DNA from: CAVYTF01 sp963708205
GTDB taxonomy: Bacteria; Bacteroidota; Bacteroidia; Chitinophagales; Chitinophagaceae
Assembly: GCA_963708205.1 (NCBI GenBank)
Contig: OY970196.1
Coordinates: forward strand, 1,240,001-1,304,000
Length of the DNA: 64,000 nt
Direction of reading: 5' to 3'
The first letter of the stretch is position 1, and every line of letters starts with the position of its first letter. Both the position numbers and the translations under genes were made by a program. The notes beneath the pieces were generated by a model that saw only the letters and a list, made by a program, of their open reading frames with translations, was not told the DNA's origin and searched no databases. This document shows, one piece after another, positions 28,989-37,546 of this stretch.

Positions 28989-30404
28989 TTAATTTATTAA
29001 AATTGATTCACCCGATAGCTTACCTGATTTATTTGATAGCTGAATGTAATAATCCCCTTTTAAATTCGGCAGGTTCACTTGCAAATTATTTGTTCCGGAA
29101 ATAACTTCACGAGTGCTTTCGTAAACTTTTTTTCCAATCATATTATAAATGCTGATGTTGATTTCGCGATCATGCAAAATGTTATTATAATTGATCATAA
29201 AAATTCCTTTGGAAGGATTCGGATAAATACTGAAAAATGAATTGTTAGATGATGATGAATTAGAAAAATTATCAATACCAGAAGATTTATCAACCAAATG
29301 ATAAACGATGCCTGTTACGATATTTGCCGTGTATAATTCTTTATTTTTATCTTCTCCAAAAGTCACAAAAGAATTGTCAGCTTTCAATAAATTTTGTTTT
29401 TTCCATTCATCATTATCTTTATACAAAACTTTAAAATCTCCGCTACAATAATCAGCAAAAAAATATTTTCCAACCATGTTTGGATAAAGTTTTCCGCGAT
29501 AAACAAATCCGCCCATCACCGCGCAGTTACTGTCTGCATGGGAATAATCAATTAATGGAAATGTATAATTTTTTTTTGCATTGCACCCTGATGAATCAAA
29601 AGAATGTTTGCCCTCAAAGCACCGCCAGCCGTAGTTTTCGCCACCGGAAGATGAAGCATTTTGCCTATCAACTTCTTCCCACATATTTTCACCAACATCG
29701 CCAATCCATAAGTCGCCTGTTTTATCATCAAAACTAAATCTCCAGGGATTGCGCAAACCAAGCGCCCATATTTCAGGACGATAATTAGAAGAACCTATAA
29801 AAGGATTTGTTGAAGGAATTTTGTAGGGCAATGATCGCACATTTAACCGCAACATTTTACCTAAAAACAAACTTGGATTTTGCGCATAATTATTTGGATC
29901 ATCCTGTTCATCGCCATCACCAAAACCAATATATAAAAAACCATCAGGACCAAAACGAAGACAGCCGCCGAAATGTCCCTTGTAAGGTTGCGCTACCTGT
30001 ATCACAGAAACTTCAGAAGCCGCATCTGCAACGTTTTTATTTTTACTGACTTTAAATCTTGATATCTGCGTATTTTGATTTGTATCAATATAATTGACAT
30101 AAAAAAACCCATCATTTGCATAATTAGGATCAAAAGCTAAACCAAGCAAACCGCGGCCGTGCGCAAGATGGCTTACTTCTTTTCTTATATCAAGAAATGG
30201 TGTTTTATTTTTTTTGCCTGAAGAATTGCAAATAAAAATTTCGCCGGTTTGTTGCACAATAAATAAACGATCATCACCACAATTTTCTATATCGAGCGGA
30301 GAAGTATAACCTGAGCTGAAAGAATTTAATTGAAGTTTTGGCAATTGCGCCTTTGAGTGAATTAAAGTAAAGAACAATAAAAAAAGGAGTAATATTTTTT
30401 TCAT
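28989..30404 (-). CDS. Secreted PQQ-dependent sugar dehydrogenase-like protein with T9SS sorting domain
   Basis: The 471-aa product has a signal peptide (cleavage near HSKAQ, residue 19), a six-bladed beta-propeller of the glucose/sorbosone dehydrogenase family, and a C-terminal type IX secretion sorting domain beginning SIYPNPSKGIF (about residue 395). Propeller landmarks include GRGLLGLAFDPNY, HFGGCLRFGPDGFLYIGFGDGD, ALGLRNPWRFSFD and ENYGWRCFEG. The sorting domain predicts export across the outer membrane and surface attachment. The enzyme would oxidise an aldose with PQQ; whether this organism makes PQQ is not shown here. The gene looks monocistronic. Confidence 0.9.
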   Translation of the reverse strand: MKKILLLFLLFFTLIHSKAQLPKLQLNSFSSGYTSPLDIENCGDDRLFIVQQTGEIFICNSSGKKNKTPFLDIRKEVSHLAHGRGLLGLAFDPNYANDGFFYVNYIDTNQNTQISRFKVSKNKNVADAASEVSVIQVAQPYKGHFGGCLRFGPDGFLYIGFGDGDEQDDPNNYAQNPSLFLGKMLRLNVRSLPYKIPSTNPFIGSSNYRPEIWALGLRNPWRFSFDDKTGDLWIGDVGENMWEEVDRQNASSSGGENYGWRCFEGKHSFDSSGCNAKKNYTFPLIDYSHADSNCAVMGGFVYRGKLYPNMVGKYFFADYCSGDFKVLYKDNDEWKKQNLLKADNSFVTFGEDKNKELYTANIVTGIVYHLVDKSSGIDNFSNSSSSNNSFFSIYPNPSKGIFMINYNNILHDREINISIYNMIGKKVYESTREVISGTNNLQVNLPNLKGDYYIQLSNKSGKLSGESILIN

Positions 30405-30533
30405 GAAAATGATTTTGAATAATTTTTAAAACATAAATTATTCCAACATTCTCTAAGTTCTTTAAAAAATATTATTGCCGGTTAAAATTAAATTTTGTGA
30501 AGTATAAAATGCATATTAACTTAGCGCCGCCAT

Positions 30534-30568
30534 AAAAAAAATGGCCTTTCCGTAAAGACGGACCGGCC
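30534..30568 (-). terminator. Strong intrinsic terminator of a minus-strand transcript in the intergenic region
   Basis: GGCC (30565-30568) pairs with GGCC (30543-30546), and the inner stem TCCGT/ACGGA (30549-30553 with 30558-30562) closes a 4-nt loop. On the minus strand the hairpin is followed by eight consecutive T (plus-strand A8, 30534-30541). The direction is clear because no T tract follows on the plus strand. No annotated minus-strand gene lies upstream of it. Confidence 0.75.
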
Positions 30569-30652
30569 TCTAACGATTGCTTGCCATATGAAAAGTTATA
30601 AAGTTTTGGTTTTTTAAATGTGCCTCTTTCGATTGCCTCTCTAACGATTGCC
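30567..30652 (-). repeat. Three copies of a 15-bp unit (two tandem, one 41 bp away)
   Basis: Read on the minus strand the units are GGCAATCGTTAGAGA (30652-30638), GGCAATCGAAAGAGG (30637-30623) and AGCAATCGTTAGAGG (30581-30567). All share GCAATCGnnAGAG. They lie inside the candidate small RNA. Confidence 0.7.
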
Positions 30653-30678
30653 TGCCTTTGAATTTTTAAATTCTAATG

Positions 30679-30710
30679 TAAAAATACCTTGCCTAATATT
30701 GCAAGACAAA
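30679..30710 (-). promoter_or_regulatory. Candidate promoter of the minus-strand small RNA
   Basis: On the minus strand TTTG (30710-30707) is followed after 20 bp by TATTTTTA (30686-30679), which matches the TAnnTTTG -7 consensus at seven of eight positions. The predicted start is about 30672. Confidence 0.4.
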
Positions 30711-30781
30711 ACAAAATTGGTTTGCTTTCATTATGTCAAAAACATAAAAAATTCTTCAAAGCCTTTCAGCCATTGAATTTT

Positions 30782-30787
30782 AGGAGG
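30782..30787 (+). promoter_or_regulatory. Strong Shine-Dalgarno AGGAGG for the gene at 30796
   Basis: AGGAGG lies 8 bp before the ATG at 30796. Most starts in this window have only A-rich sequence upstream, as is usual for Bacteroidota, whose ribosomes largely hide the anti-Shine-Dalgarno. The site fixes this start and may indicate special translational control. Confidence 0.7.
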
Positions 30788-30795
30788 CTTTTTGT

Positions 30796-32352
30796 ATGAT
30801 GTCCAACAGATTTACAGACGCATTATTTCAGTTAATCCGCTCGCTTGAAAAATCGGAAAAAAGACATTTTAAGCTTTATATAAAAAGAAGTTCAGCAAAC
30901 GAAGACCTTAAAATAATTCAACTATTCGATGCTTTGGATAAAATGCAGGATTACGATGAAAAAATTTTACTAAAAAAGCTTTCACCTGTTACAAAGCCAC
31001 AACTCTCTAATTTAAAAACACATTTATATAAGCAATTGCTTGCTTCTTTGCGGCTCTTAAAATCAACCGAAAATATAGATCTGCAAATGAGTGAATTGCT
31101 TGATAATGCACGGGTATTGTACAACAAAGGATTAAAACTGCAAAGTTTCAAAATGCTTGAAAGAGCAAAAGAAATTGCCAAAACAAATCATAAATATAAT
31201 TTTCTCGCACAGGTTATTTCACTCGAAAAAAAAATCGAAACACTTCATATAACCCGCAGCAGCCTTGACAAAACAAGAATACTTGCCGAAGAAGCTGCTG
31301 AAATAGGAACGCATATTAATAATGTGATCAGGCTTTCCAACCTTGCTCTTTTGCTTTATAGAAAATATGTAGAAACAGGGCACAACCGAAACGAAGAAGA
31401 TGAAAAATCAATCACCATTTACTTCAAAAAAAATCTTCCTGCGCATGCAGAAAATATAACCGATTTCTACGAAAGATTATATCTCTATCAAAGTTATTGC
31501 TGGTATGCATTTATACGCCAGGATTTTTTAATGTATTATCGTTACAGTAAAAAATGGATCGAGCTTTTTAAAGAAGAACCTTCAATGATTGGGGTTGAAA
31601 CAGGACATTATGTAAAGGGCATGCATACTTTATTAAATGCACATTTTGATTTAAGAAATTTTGCAGGTTTTGAAGAAACATTAAAGCAGTTTGAAGCATT
31701 TGCAAAAACACCGGCCGCAAACAAACATGATAACTTTCGCATACACACTTTTGTTTACATCTATGGCGCTAAACTCAATTGGCACCTGATGTCCGGCACT
31801 TTTAAAGAAGGTCTTTCTTTAGTGAATGAGATCGAAAATAAATTGAATGAATATGCACTTTATATTGACACACATCGCGTGCTTGTTTTAAATTATAAAA
31901 CCGCATCACTTTATTTTGGAAGCGGAGATTATGCAATCTGCATTACCTATTTACAAAAGATAATTAATGAAACAACCAACCTTCGCATAGACCTGCAATG
32001 TTATGCACGTTTACTGCATTTGATGGCGCATTATGAATTGGGAAATGATGAGATAATCGAATCTTTGATAAAGTCTGTTTATCGCTTTATGTCTAAGATG
32101 AAAAATTTAAGTAAGGTTGAAGAAGAGATATTTAAATTTCTCAGAAACTCATTTAAAATTTCTCCAAAACAATTGAAAGATGAGTTTGTAAGATTCCTGC
32201 AGGTTATCAAAAGACTTGAAAAAGTACGCGGTGAAAGAAGATCATTTGCCTATCTTGATTTTATTTCGTGGATAGAAAGCAAAGTATATGAAAAACCAAT
32301 GGCAGCAATAGTTCACAGAAAATTTTTACAAAGCAAAAGAAGTAAAAAATAG
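30796..32352 (+). CDS. Conserved helical-repeat (TPR-like) protein of unknown function
   Basis: The 518-aa product is soluble, without signal peptide or membrane segment, and is almost entirely helical with a positive C-terminus. Spaced aromatic/Ala-Leu-rich helix pairs (for example LYQSYCWYAFIRQDFLMYYRY and HLMSGTFKEGLSLVNEIENKL) suggest a TPR-like superhelix used for protein binding. The N-terminal segment FTDALFQLIRSLEKSEKRHFKLYI is distinctive and I believe widespread in this phylum, but I know no function. It is preceded by an exceptionally good Shine-Dalgarno and by the divergent small-RNA candidate. Confidence 0.75.
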   Translation: MMSNRFTDALFQLIRSLEKSEKRHFKLYIKRSSANEDLKIIQLFDALDKMQDYDEKILLKKLSPVTKPQLSNLKTHLYKQLLASLRLLKSTENIDLQMSELLDNARVLYNKGLKLQSFKMLERAKEIAKTNHKYNFLAQVISLEKKIETLHITRSSLDKTRILAEEAAEIGTHINNVIRLSNLALLLYRKYVETGHNRNEEDEKSITIYFKKNLPAHAENITDFYERLYLYQSYCWYAFIRQDFLMYYRYSKKWIELFKEEPSMIGVETGHYVKGMHTLLNAHFDLRNFAGFEETLKQFEAFAKTPAANKHDNFRIHTFVYIYGAKLNWHLMSGTFKEGLSLVNEIENKLNEYALYIDTHRVLVLNYKTASLYFGSGDYAICITYLQKIINETTNLRIDLQCYARLLHLMAHYELGNDEIIESLIKSVYRFMSKMKNLSKVEEEIFKFLRNSFKISPKQLKDEFVRFLQVIKRLEKVRGERRSFAYLDFISWIESKVYEKPMAAIVHRKFLQSKRSKK

Positions 32353-32373
32353 TTTTTCTTAATTGAAATTTTT

Positions 32374-33591
32374 TTAGCTTTTTAATGAAAAAAATTGCGA
32401 AGCAGCTTTTCTTGACGGAATAAATGCAGCAAGCAACGCAACAATAAAAACTGTTGTGCTTACCAACAAAAAATCAGATGCAAATATTTTTACAGGATAA
32501 TAATCTAAAATAAATGATCCACCCTGCAACGGTATCAAATGATAATGAAGTTGCAATTCACAAATAATAAGCGCCAGCAACATTCCTGAAATGCCCCCAA
32601 TTGCTGCAAGCAAAAATCCTTCTGAAAGAAAAATATTTTTTATCAGTGAATCATTTGCTCCGAGTGCTTTTAAAACAGCAATATCTTTTTGTTTTTCAAG
32701 CACCAGCATGGTTAATGCGCCAACCATATTAAACGATGCGATCAGCAATATCAAAGAAAGAATTATATAAATAATCCATCGCTCAATTTCCATAACAGTG
32801 AATAGACTTTGGTTTTGTTCTTCGCGTGTTTGAACAATAAAATTCGGGCCAAGCGTTTGCATCAATTCCTGTTTTACATCGTTCGCATTTGCGTTTTTAT
32901 TTTCAGCAATTTCAACACTGCTAAATTCATCATCTTGCAGGTTAAGCATGTATTGCACAAACCCAAGATTTGTAAATGCATATTTATTATCAAACTCTTC
33001 CTGCACACTGAAAACGCCCGCCGCGACTACATTATAAGCATTCATAGCATCAGCATTGCTGAAGTTTTTTGCATCACTGTTTGGCATATACAAAACCATT
33101 CCAGAAATATCTTTTGCAGGGTCACCGCCAACTGCATCTTCAATTCCCGCACCAATAACAAGCAACGGAGAATCAACAGTGCCAAGTTTATATTCACCTT
33201 GCTGTATGTGCTTGCTGATGTGATTTACTTTTGTATAATTTGCATCAACGCCCCGCAAATAAATGATCGCCTGGTAATCGCCGTTTACAAGCACAGCTTT
33301 TTGTTCCGCTATTAAACTTATGGCTTGTACATCTTTTACAGAAGTAATTTTTTTTAGTTGCTGCGGAGTTAGCTGCATAAATTTTCCATGTGCAGGAGAA
33401 ACATTTATGTCAGCATAAAAATCGCCGTATAAATTTTTTACTAAATCTTCAAAACCATTGAAAACACTGAGTATTATGATAAGCGATGCAGTGCCAACTG
33501 CAATTGCAAGCACACTAATCCATGCAATGATATTGATGGCGTTTGTAGATTTTTTTGATTTAAAATATCGCCATGCAAATAAAAAATTCAC
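32374..33591 (-). CDS. ABC transporter permease, LolC/LolE-like (FtsX/MacB fold)
   Basis: The 405-aa protein has an N-terminal membrane segment (about residues 20-45, following FAWRYFKSKKSTNAINIIAWIS), a periplasmic MacB-core-like domain, and three C-terminal membrane segments in an FtsX domain with the coupling-region motif VLEKQKDIAVLKALGAND. This four-TM single-unit layout matches LolC/LolE, which extract lipoproteins from the inner membrane with LolD. No LolD ATPase is adjacent. It lies 103 bp downstream of rbfA on the same strand, with a dispersed repeat in the gap. Confidence 0.85.
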   Translation of the reverse strand: MNFLFAWRYFKSKKSTNAINIIAWISVLAIAVGTASLIIILSVFNGFEDLVKNLYGDFYADINVSPAHGKFMQLTPQQLKKITSVKDVQAISLIAEQKAVLVNGDYQAIIYLRGVDANYTKVNHISKHIQQGEYKLGTVDSPLLVIGAGIEDAVGGDPAKDISGMVLYMPNSDAKNFSNADAMNAYNVVAAGVFSVQEEFDNKYAFTNLGFVQYMLNLQDDEFSSVEIAENKNANANDVKQELMQTLGPNFIVQTREEQNQSLFTVMEIERWIIYIILSLILLIASFNMVGALTMLVLEKQKDIAVLKALGANDSLIKNIFLSEGFLLAAIGGISGMLLALIICELQLHYHLIPLQGGSFILDYYPVKIFASDFLLVSTTVFIVALLAAFIPSRKAASQFFSLKS

Positions 33592-33634
33592 CCTTATTTT
33601 TTTATTTTAAATAAAATTTTTTGAGCCGGAAATA

Positions 33635-33677
33635 GAATGTTTTATTAAGCTTTACTTGCGTCGCACTCTTGTACGTT
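33635..33677 (-). repeat. Dispersed intergenic repeat, copy 1
   Basis: On the minus strand 33677-33656 is identical over 22 bp to plus-strand 61083-61104 (core ACGTACAAGAGTGCGACG), and AGCTTAATA recurs at the same distance downstream in both copies. It lies between rbfA and the Lol-type permease gene and has no coding potential. It may be a REP-like element. Confidence 0.65.
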
Positions 33678-33694
33678 CAATTCATTATTCAACA

Positions 33695-34084
33695 TTATCC
33701 GTTATCAGTTTTGGTTGCATCTTTTGAATCGGCAGAGGTATTTATTTTATTAAATAATTCTTCCATTTTAAAAACATGATCAAGCGTATCATCTGCATAA
33801 AAATTTAAAACAGGAATTCTTCTCAATTGATTTTTTACTCTTTCAGCCAATTCTTTTTTTATTTCCCATGCATGAGTTTCAACTTTTTTTAAAGCCGCAT
33901 TTGTATCATTCACTTTAAAAAAACTAAGGTATATCCTGGCTTCTAGCAGATCGGGCGTTACTTTTACTGATGCGATAGAAACCATTCCTCCATCAATCAT
34001 ATTCAGTGAAAGCCTTCTGAAAATATCATTCATCTCCTGCTGAATTACACCACCAACTTGTCTTTGACGTTTTCCTTCTTCCAT
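33695..34084 (-). CDS. rbfA: 30S ribosome-binding factor RbfA
   Basis: The 129-aa protein is a small KH-type domain factor for late 30S subunit maturation. The sequence begins EEGKRQRQVGGVIQQEMNDIF, continues with VSIASVKVTPDLLEARIYLSF and ends its core with NQLRRIPVLNFYADDTLDH, all typical of RbfA; the last 15 residues are an acidic tail. It is divergent from the ABC exporter at 34139, with about 54 bp between the starts. Confidence 0.93.
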   Translation of the reverse strand: MEEGKRQRQVGGVIQQEMNDIFRRLSLNMIDGGMVSIASVKVTPDLLEARIYLSFFKVNDTNAALKKVETHAWEIKKELAERVKNQLRRIPVLNFYADDTLDHVFKMEELFNKINTSADSKDATKTDNG

Positions 34085-34138
34085 AACACTAACATTTTAT
34101 TGAATGCAAAATTATTACTTTGCAGCCTTAATAAAACT

Positions 34139-35941
34139 ATGAAACGTTTTGACAGGATCTTCAGGTATATCGGCTATTACAAAGGCAAGCTTGTTTACTA
34201 TGTCATCTACACAATTTTAGGAACAGTTTTCGGCATTTTTTCTCTTGCAATGCTTTCTCCATTTGTTTCTTTACTTGTTACAAATAACAATCCTGCGGAA
34301 GGTGTTATCAAATCAAATGCAGCAGGAAATTATATTTCAAACTTTCTGAATGATGTGATTTTGCATCACGGAAAAATTGAAGCATTGGCTGTAATTTGTT
34401 TGTTTATAATTATCGCAACTTTACTGAAAAATTTTTTTATTTATCTGTCCAATTTAATTTCCGCACCTATCCGAAGTGCAATAGGCTCGCGGTTTCGCAA
34501 CGATCTGTATGAAAAAATTTTAGTGCTTCCTGTTGGTTATTTTACGGAGCAAAAAAAAGGAGATATTATTTCACGCATGACAAATGATGTCGCAGAAATT
34601 GAAGCATCAATTGTAAGCACAATGGAAGGTTTGATAAAAGATCCGCTTACAATTTTAGGATACATCATCTTCATGGTTTATCTCAGTCCGTTGTTGTCTT
34701 TGTTTCTTTTGGTGCTGCTTCCTTTAACAGCTTTTTTAATCGGAAGAATAAGCAGAACATTAAAAAGGCAATCGCATGATGCTGCCATAAAACTCGGCGA
34801 AGCCTTGTCAATACTGGATGAAACGCTTGGCGGCATCAGGGTGATAAAAGCATTTCTTGCAGAAAATGTATTGAGAAAGAAATTTGTTGAAGTGAATGAT
34901 GGACTGTTTCGTGTTCGCAATAAAATGAATGCGCGCCGCGATCTTGCATCACCATTAACAGAAGTTTTAGGTGTGATGGTGCTTGCAGTTATCTTATACA
35001 TCGGCGGCATTCTCGCGATACAATATCAAAGTTTTCCGGGCAACGATTTGCTTGCATACATTGCAGTTTTTGCTATCATCATTAACCCCGCAAAGAATTT
35101 ATCTACTTCATTTTTTAATGTACAGCGTGGGGTTGCAGCGATTGATCGCGTGGAAGAATTATTAAATGCAAAAATTATTGTTGAAGATTCAGGAACTGAG
35201 TTGCTTGAAAATTTTTCTTCCTCAATAGAATTTAAAAATGTTGATTTTAATTACGGTGAAATTTCAATTTTAAAAAATATAAATTTTAAAGTTGAGAAAG
35301 GAAAAACCATTGCACTTGTCGGAAGCAGCGGCGCAGGCAAAAGTACGCTTGCGGATCTTGTTCCGCGCTTTCATGATGTATCTTCCGGCGCATTATTAAT
35401 TGATGCGAAAAATATAAAAGAGTATTCGCTTCAAAGCCTTAGAAGCCACATTAGCATTGTAACACAGGAGCCGATATTATTCAATGACACCATTGCAAAC
35501 AACATTGCATTAGGGAAACCGGGCGCAACAAAAACCGACATTGAGACCGCTGCAAAAATTGCAAACGCATACAATTTTATTACACAAAAAGAAAATGGTT
35601 TCGAAACAAACATCGGTGATCGTGGAAGTAAATTAAGTGGTGGAGAAAGGCAACGCATCACTATTGCAAGAGCAGTTTTAAAAAATCCACCGATACTTAT
35701 TTTGGATGAAGCAACATCTTCTCTCGATACAGAAAGCGAAAGATTAGTGCAGGATGCAATTTATAAAATGATGGAAAACCGCACCAGCATTGTGATTGCG
35801 CATCGGCTCTCAACGATCCGGCATGCTGATGAAATCATTGTTTTGCAAAAAGGAGAAATCGCAGAGCGAGGCACGCATGATACATTGATCGCCGCGAAAG
35901 GAATTTATAATCGCCTTGTTGAACTCCAGGAAGTAAAATAA
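34139..35941 (+). CDS. ABC exporter, MsbA/multidrug type (fused TMD-NBD)
   Basis: The ATG at 34139 (MKRFDRIFRYIGYYKG) is chosen because an upstream in-frame Met at 34058 would overlap the divergent rbfA coding region. The resulting 600-aa half-transporter has a six-TM exporter domain and a C-terminal ATPase with Walker A GSSGAGKST, signature LSGGERQR, Walker B ILILDEATSSLD and the switch His in IVIAHRLST. It works as a homodimer, possibly flipping lipid A or exporting lipids or drugs. The gene ends directly at the convergent flavin reductase gene (35942). Confidence 0.9.
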   Translation: MKRFDRIFRYIGYYKGKLVYYVIYTILGTVFGIFSLAMLSPFVSLLVTNNNPAEGVIKSNAAGNYISNFLNDVILHHGKIEALAVICLFIIIATLLKNFFIYLSNLISAPIRSAIGSRFRNDLYEKILVLPVGYFTEQKKGDIISRMTNDVAEIEASIVSTMEGLIKDPLTILGYIIFMVYLSPLLSLFLLVLLPLTAFLIGRISRTLKRQSHDAAIKLGEALSILDETLGGIRVIKAFLAENVLRKKFVEVNDGLFRVRNKMNARRDLASPLTEVLGVMVLAVILYIGGILAIQYQSFPGNDLLAYIAVFAIIINPAKNLSTSFFNVQRGVAAIDRVEELLNAKIIVEDSGTELLENFSSSIEFKNVDFNYGEISILKNINFKVEKGKTIALVGSSGAGKSTLADLVPRFHDVSSGALLIDAKNIKEYSLQSLRSHISIVTQEPILFNDTIANNIALGKPGATKTDIETAAKIANAYNFITQKENGFETNIGDRGSKLSGGERQRITIARAVLKNPPILILDEATSSLDTESERLVQDAIYKMMENRTSIVIAHRLSTIRHADEIIVLQKGEIAERGTHDTLIAAKGIYNRLVELQEVK

Positions 35942-36829
35942 TTATCCGCTTGCCAAAAGCACCTGCCATGCTTCGTCAACTTTATTCAGCTCCAATAAAT
36001 GTCTTGCATAATAATGCAATTCTTTTTCCATCTCTTCGGGATCGATTGAATAATATTGAATGATATTTTTTAATTGCGCATCTTCAAAAGACGCATTGAT
36101 CAAAGGTATTTCATGTACGTTTGCTAATTGCCCCAAATTATTTCCTGTTAAAACTTTACTCGTGCGAATGCTTTCGGGCAAAGCATCTATGCCGATGCCA
36201 AGCTGCGAATTTGGCTTTGCCACTTTAAATAAATTTTGCTCATTTATAACAGCATACCAATCTCCACCGAGCCTTGCGATGAGATTAAACTTTTGCGGTG
36301 AGATCGTTTTTCTATCATCGCTTAAAATACTTTCATCAACATGCATTTTTAAAATTTCTGAAATCACAAGTTGCCCGGCTCCGGACACTTCACCCAAACT
36401 TTTTATTTCAATTACACGGCATTCAAATTTTACTTTCGCTTCTTTTACCATCGGTGGCTTTACTATTGTTGCAGCTTCTTTTGTAAACCCCGCTTTTATA
36501 AATTCATCTACATTTTTATCAAACCCGCTGCTGGTAAGGCTTACCTGCTGCACCATATCGTAATCGCAAATATTTAAAACAACTTCAGGCACTTCCAAAA
36601 CATTTTCCAGCGTATGCTTCATCGTATTATTTCTTCCGCTTCTTGAGGGCGAAAAAATAGCGATTGGCGGATTGATAGAAAACAAATTAAAGAAGCTGAA
36701 CGGGCTTAAATTCACATTGCCATTTTTATCAATGGTGCTGGCTAAACAGATCGGACGTGGCGCAATGGCATATTGCATCCAGCTTTGTTTTTCAGGAATA
36801 GTTAATGTCGAAAAGTCGAGTGTAAGCAT
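35942..36829 (-). CDS. Flavin reductase-like domain protein (DIM6/NTAB family)
   Basis: The 295-aa cytoplasmic protein has an N-terminal FMN-binding split-barrel flavin-reductase domain: IAPRPICLASTIDKNGNVNL, SPFSFFNLFSINPP and the GRNNTMKHTLENV segment, then VSLTSSGFDKNVDEF. The C-terminal 100 residues are a helical extension (DPEEMEKELHYYARHLLE) common in Bacteroidota homologues. It binds FMN and may reduce flavin for a partner enzyme. The substrate and partner are unknown, and no monooxygenase is adjacent. Confidence 0.88.
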   Translation of the reverse strand: MLTLDFSTLTIPEKQSWMQYAIAPRPICLASTIDKNGNVNLSPFSFFNLFSINPPIAIFSPSRSGRNNTMKHTLENVLEVPEVVLNICDYDMVQQVSLTSSGFDKNVDEFIKAGFTKEAATIVKPPMVKEAKVKFECRVIEIKSLGEVSGAGQLVISEILKMHVDESILSDDRKTISPQKFNLIARLGGDWYAVINEQNLFKVAKPNSQLGIGIDALPESIRTSKVLTGNNLGQLANVHEIPLINASFEDAQLKNIIQYYSIDPEEMEKELHYYARHLLELNKVDEAWQVLLASG

Positions 36830-36939
36830 TTCAGAATCTTTAAAATGAATTTTATTGAAAGTAATAATTTTTAATGAAGTGATTTATTTAAACTCATGCT
36901 AAAAAAAATTTCCCCAATTTTAAAATATATTATTCCATC

Positions 36940-37536
36940 ATGCGTCTGCCTTTGCAGATGAGCGCTGCAATGATGATAACTGATGCAATGGCTGAAACGC
37001 AAAAACGAAATATAACTGCAACCATAAACGATTACAGCAAGCGCCTGCTTGGTTTTATTCGCAAGCGCGTAACGAATGAAGCTGATGCCGAAGATATTTT
37101 GCAGGATGTTTTTTATCAGTTCATCGGAAACACAGAACCGATTGAGCAGCTGACAGGTTGGTTGTTTCGTGTTGCGCGCAATAAGATCATTGACAAACAA
37201 AGAAAGATGAAACCGGATTTGATAGAAGATGAATATGCATACGAATCAGAAGATGATTTTCTTAATTGGGAAGAACTTTTTTTTGATGCGGATGATAATC
37301 CTGAAACAAAATATCTGCGCAATATTTTTTGGGAAGAATTAAATGATGCATTGGAAGAATTGCCTGCTGAACAAAAGGAAGTTTTTGAAATGAATGAACT
37401 TGAAGGCATTTCCTTCAAAGAAATTTCGGAAGCCACAGGCATAACGATAAACACTTTGATATCACGCAAACGCTATGCTGTCTTGCATTTAAGAGAAAGA
37501 CTTGCCTTGCTGCGAAATGAATTATTAAATTATTAA
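36940..37536 (+). CDS. ECF-type RNA polymerase sigma factor
   Basis: The product shows region 2 (INDYSKRLLGFIRKRVTNEADAEDILQDVFYQF, with WLFRVARNKIIDKQRK for -10 recognition) and region 4 (LPAEQKEVFEMNELEGISFKEI with a helix-turn-helix through ITINTLISRKRYA). The annotated ATG at 36940 gives 198 aa, but family members usually start nearer ITATINDYSK, so an internal Met at 36988 (MAETQKRN) is also plausible. It leads a tight three-gene operon with a small membrane protein and an HMA-like protein. No classical zinc-binding anti-sigma is next to it. Confidence 0.88.
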   Translation: MRLPLQMSAAMMITDAMAETQKRNITATINDYSKRLLGFIRKRVTNEADAEDILQDVFYQFIGNTEPIEQLTGWLFRVARNKIIDKQRKMKPDLIEDEYAYESEDDFLNWEELFFDADDNPETKYLRNIFWEELNDALEELPAEQKEVFEMNELEGISFKEISEATGITINTLISRKRYAVLHLRERLALLRNELLNY

Positions 37537-37546
37537 AACAAAAATT

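Larger units (their letters stand above)
30534..30672 (-). ncRNA. Candidate small non-coding RNA with three 15-nt repeat units
   Basis: The evidence is a Bacteroidota-like promoter on the minus strand (TTTG at 30710-30707, TATTTTTA at 30686-30679, 20-bp spacing), a transcript of about 135-140 nt with no ORF, and a strong intrinsic terminator at its end. Within it a unit of the form GGCAATCGnnAGAGn occurs three times: at 30652-30638 and 30637-30623 in exact tandem, and at 30581-30567 immediately before the terminator stem. Repeated unpaired modules suggest a target- or protein-binding RNA. I do not recognise a known family; its existence and 5' end are inferred from sequence only. Confidence 0.5.
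30405..30795. other. 391-bp intergenic region holding a candidate small RNA
   Basis: There is no credible ORF in this divergent gap. The left part (30405-30533) is plain AT-rich sequence, probably the promoter side of the sugar dehydrogenase gene. The middle (30534-30710) contains a minus-strand promoter-like element, three related 15-bp units and a strong hairpin/T-tract, annotated separately. The right end carries a Shine-Dalgarno for the gene at 30796. Confidence 0.6.

Noticed and set aside
30541..30796. A structured 5' leader or riboswitch of the plus-strand gene at 30796
   Set aside because: The T-tract of the hairpin exists only on the minus strand and the promoter-like element also points that way, so a separate minus-strand RNA explains it better.
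36940..36988. Upstream Met-rich segment as a signal peptide or transmembrane start of the sigma factor
   Set aside because: It is short and not hydrophobic enough; it is more likely untranslated or a few extra residues before the true start.
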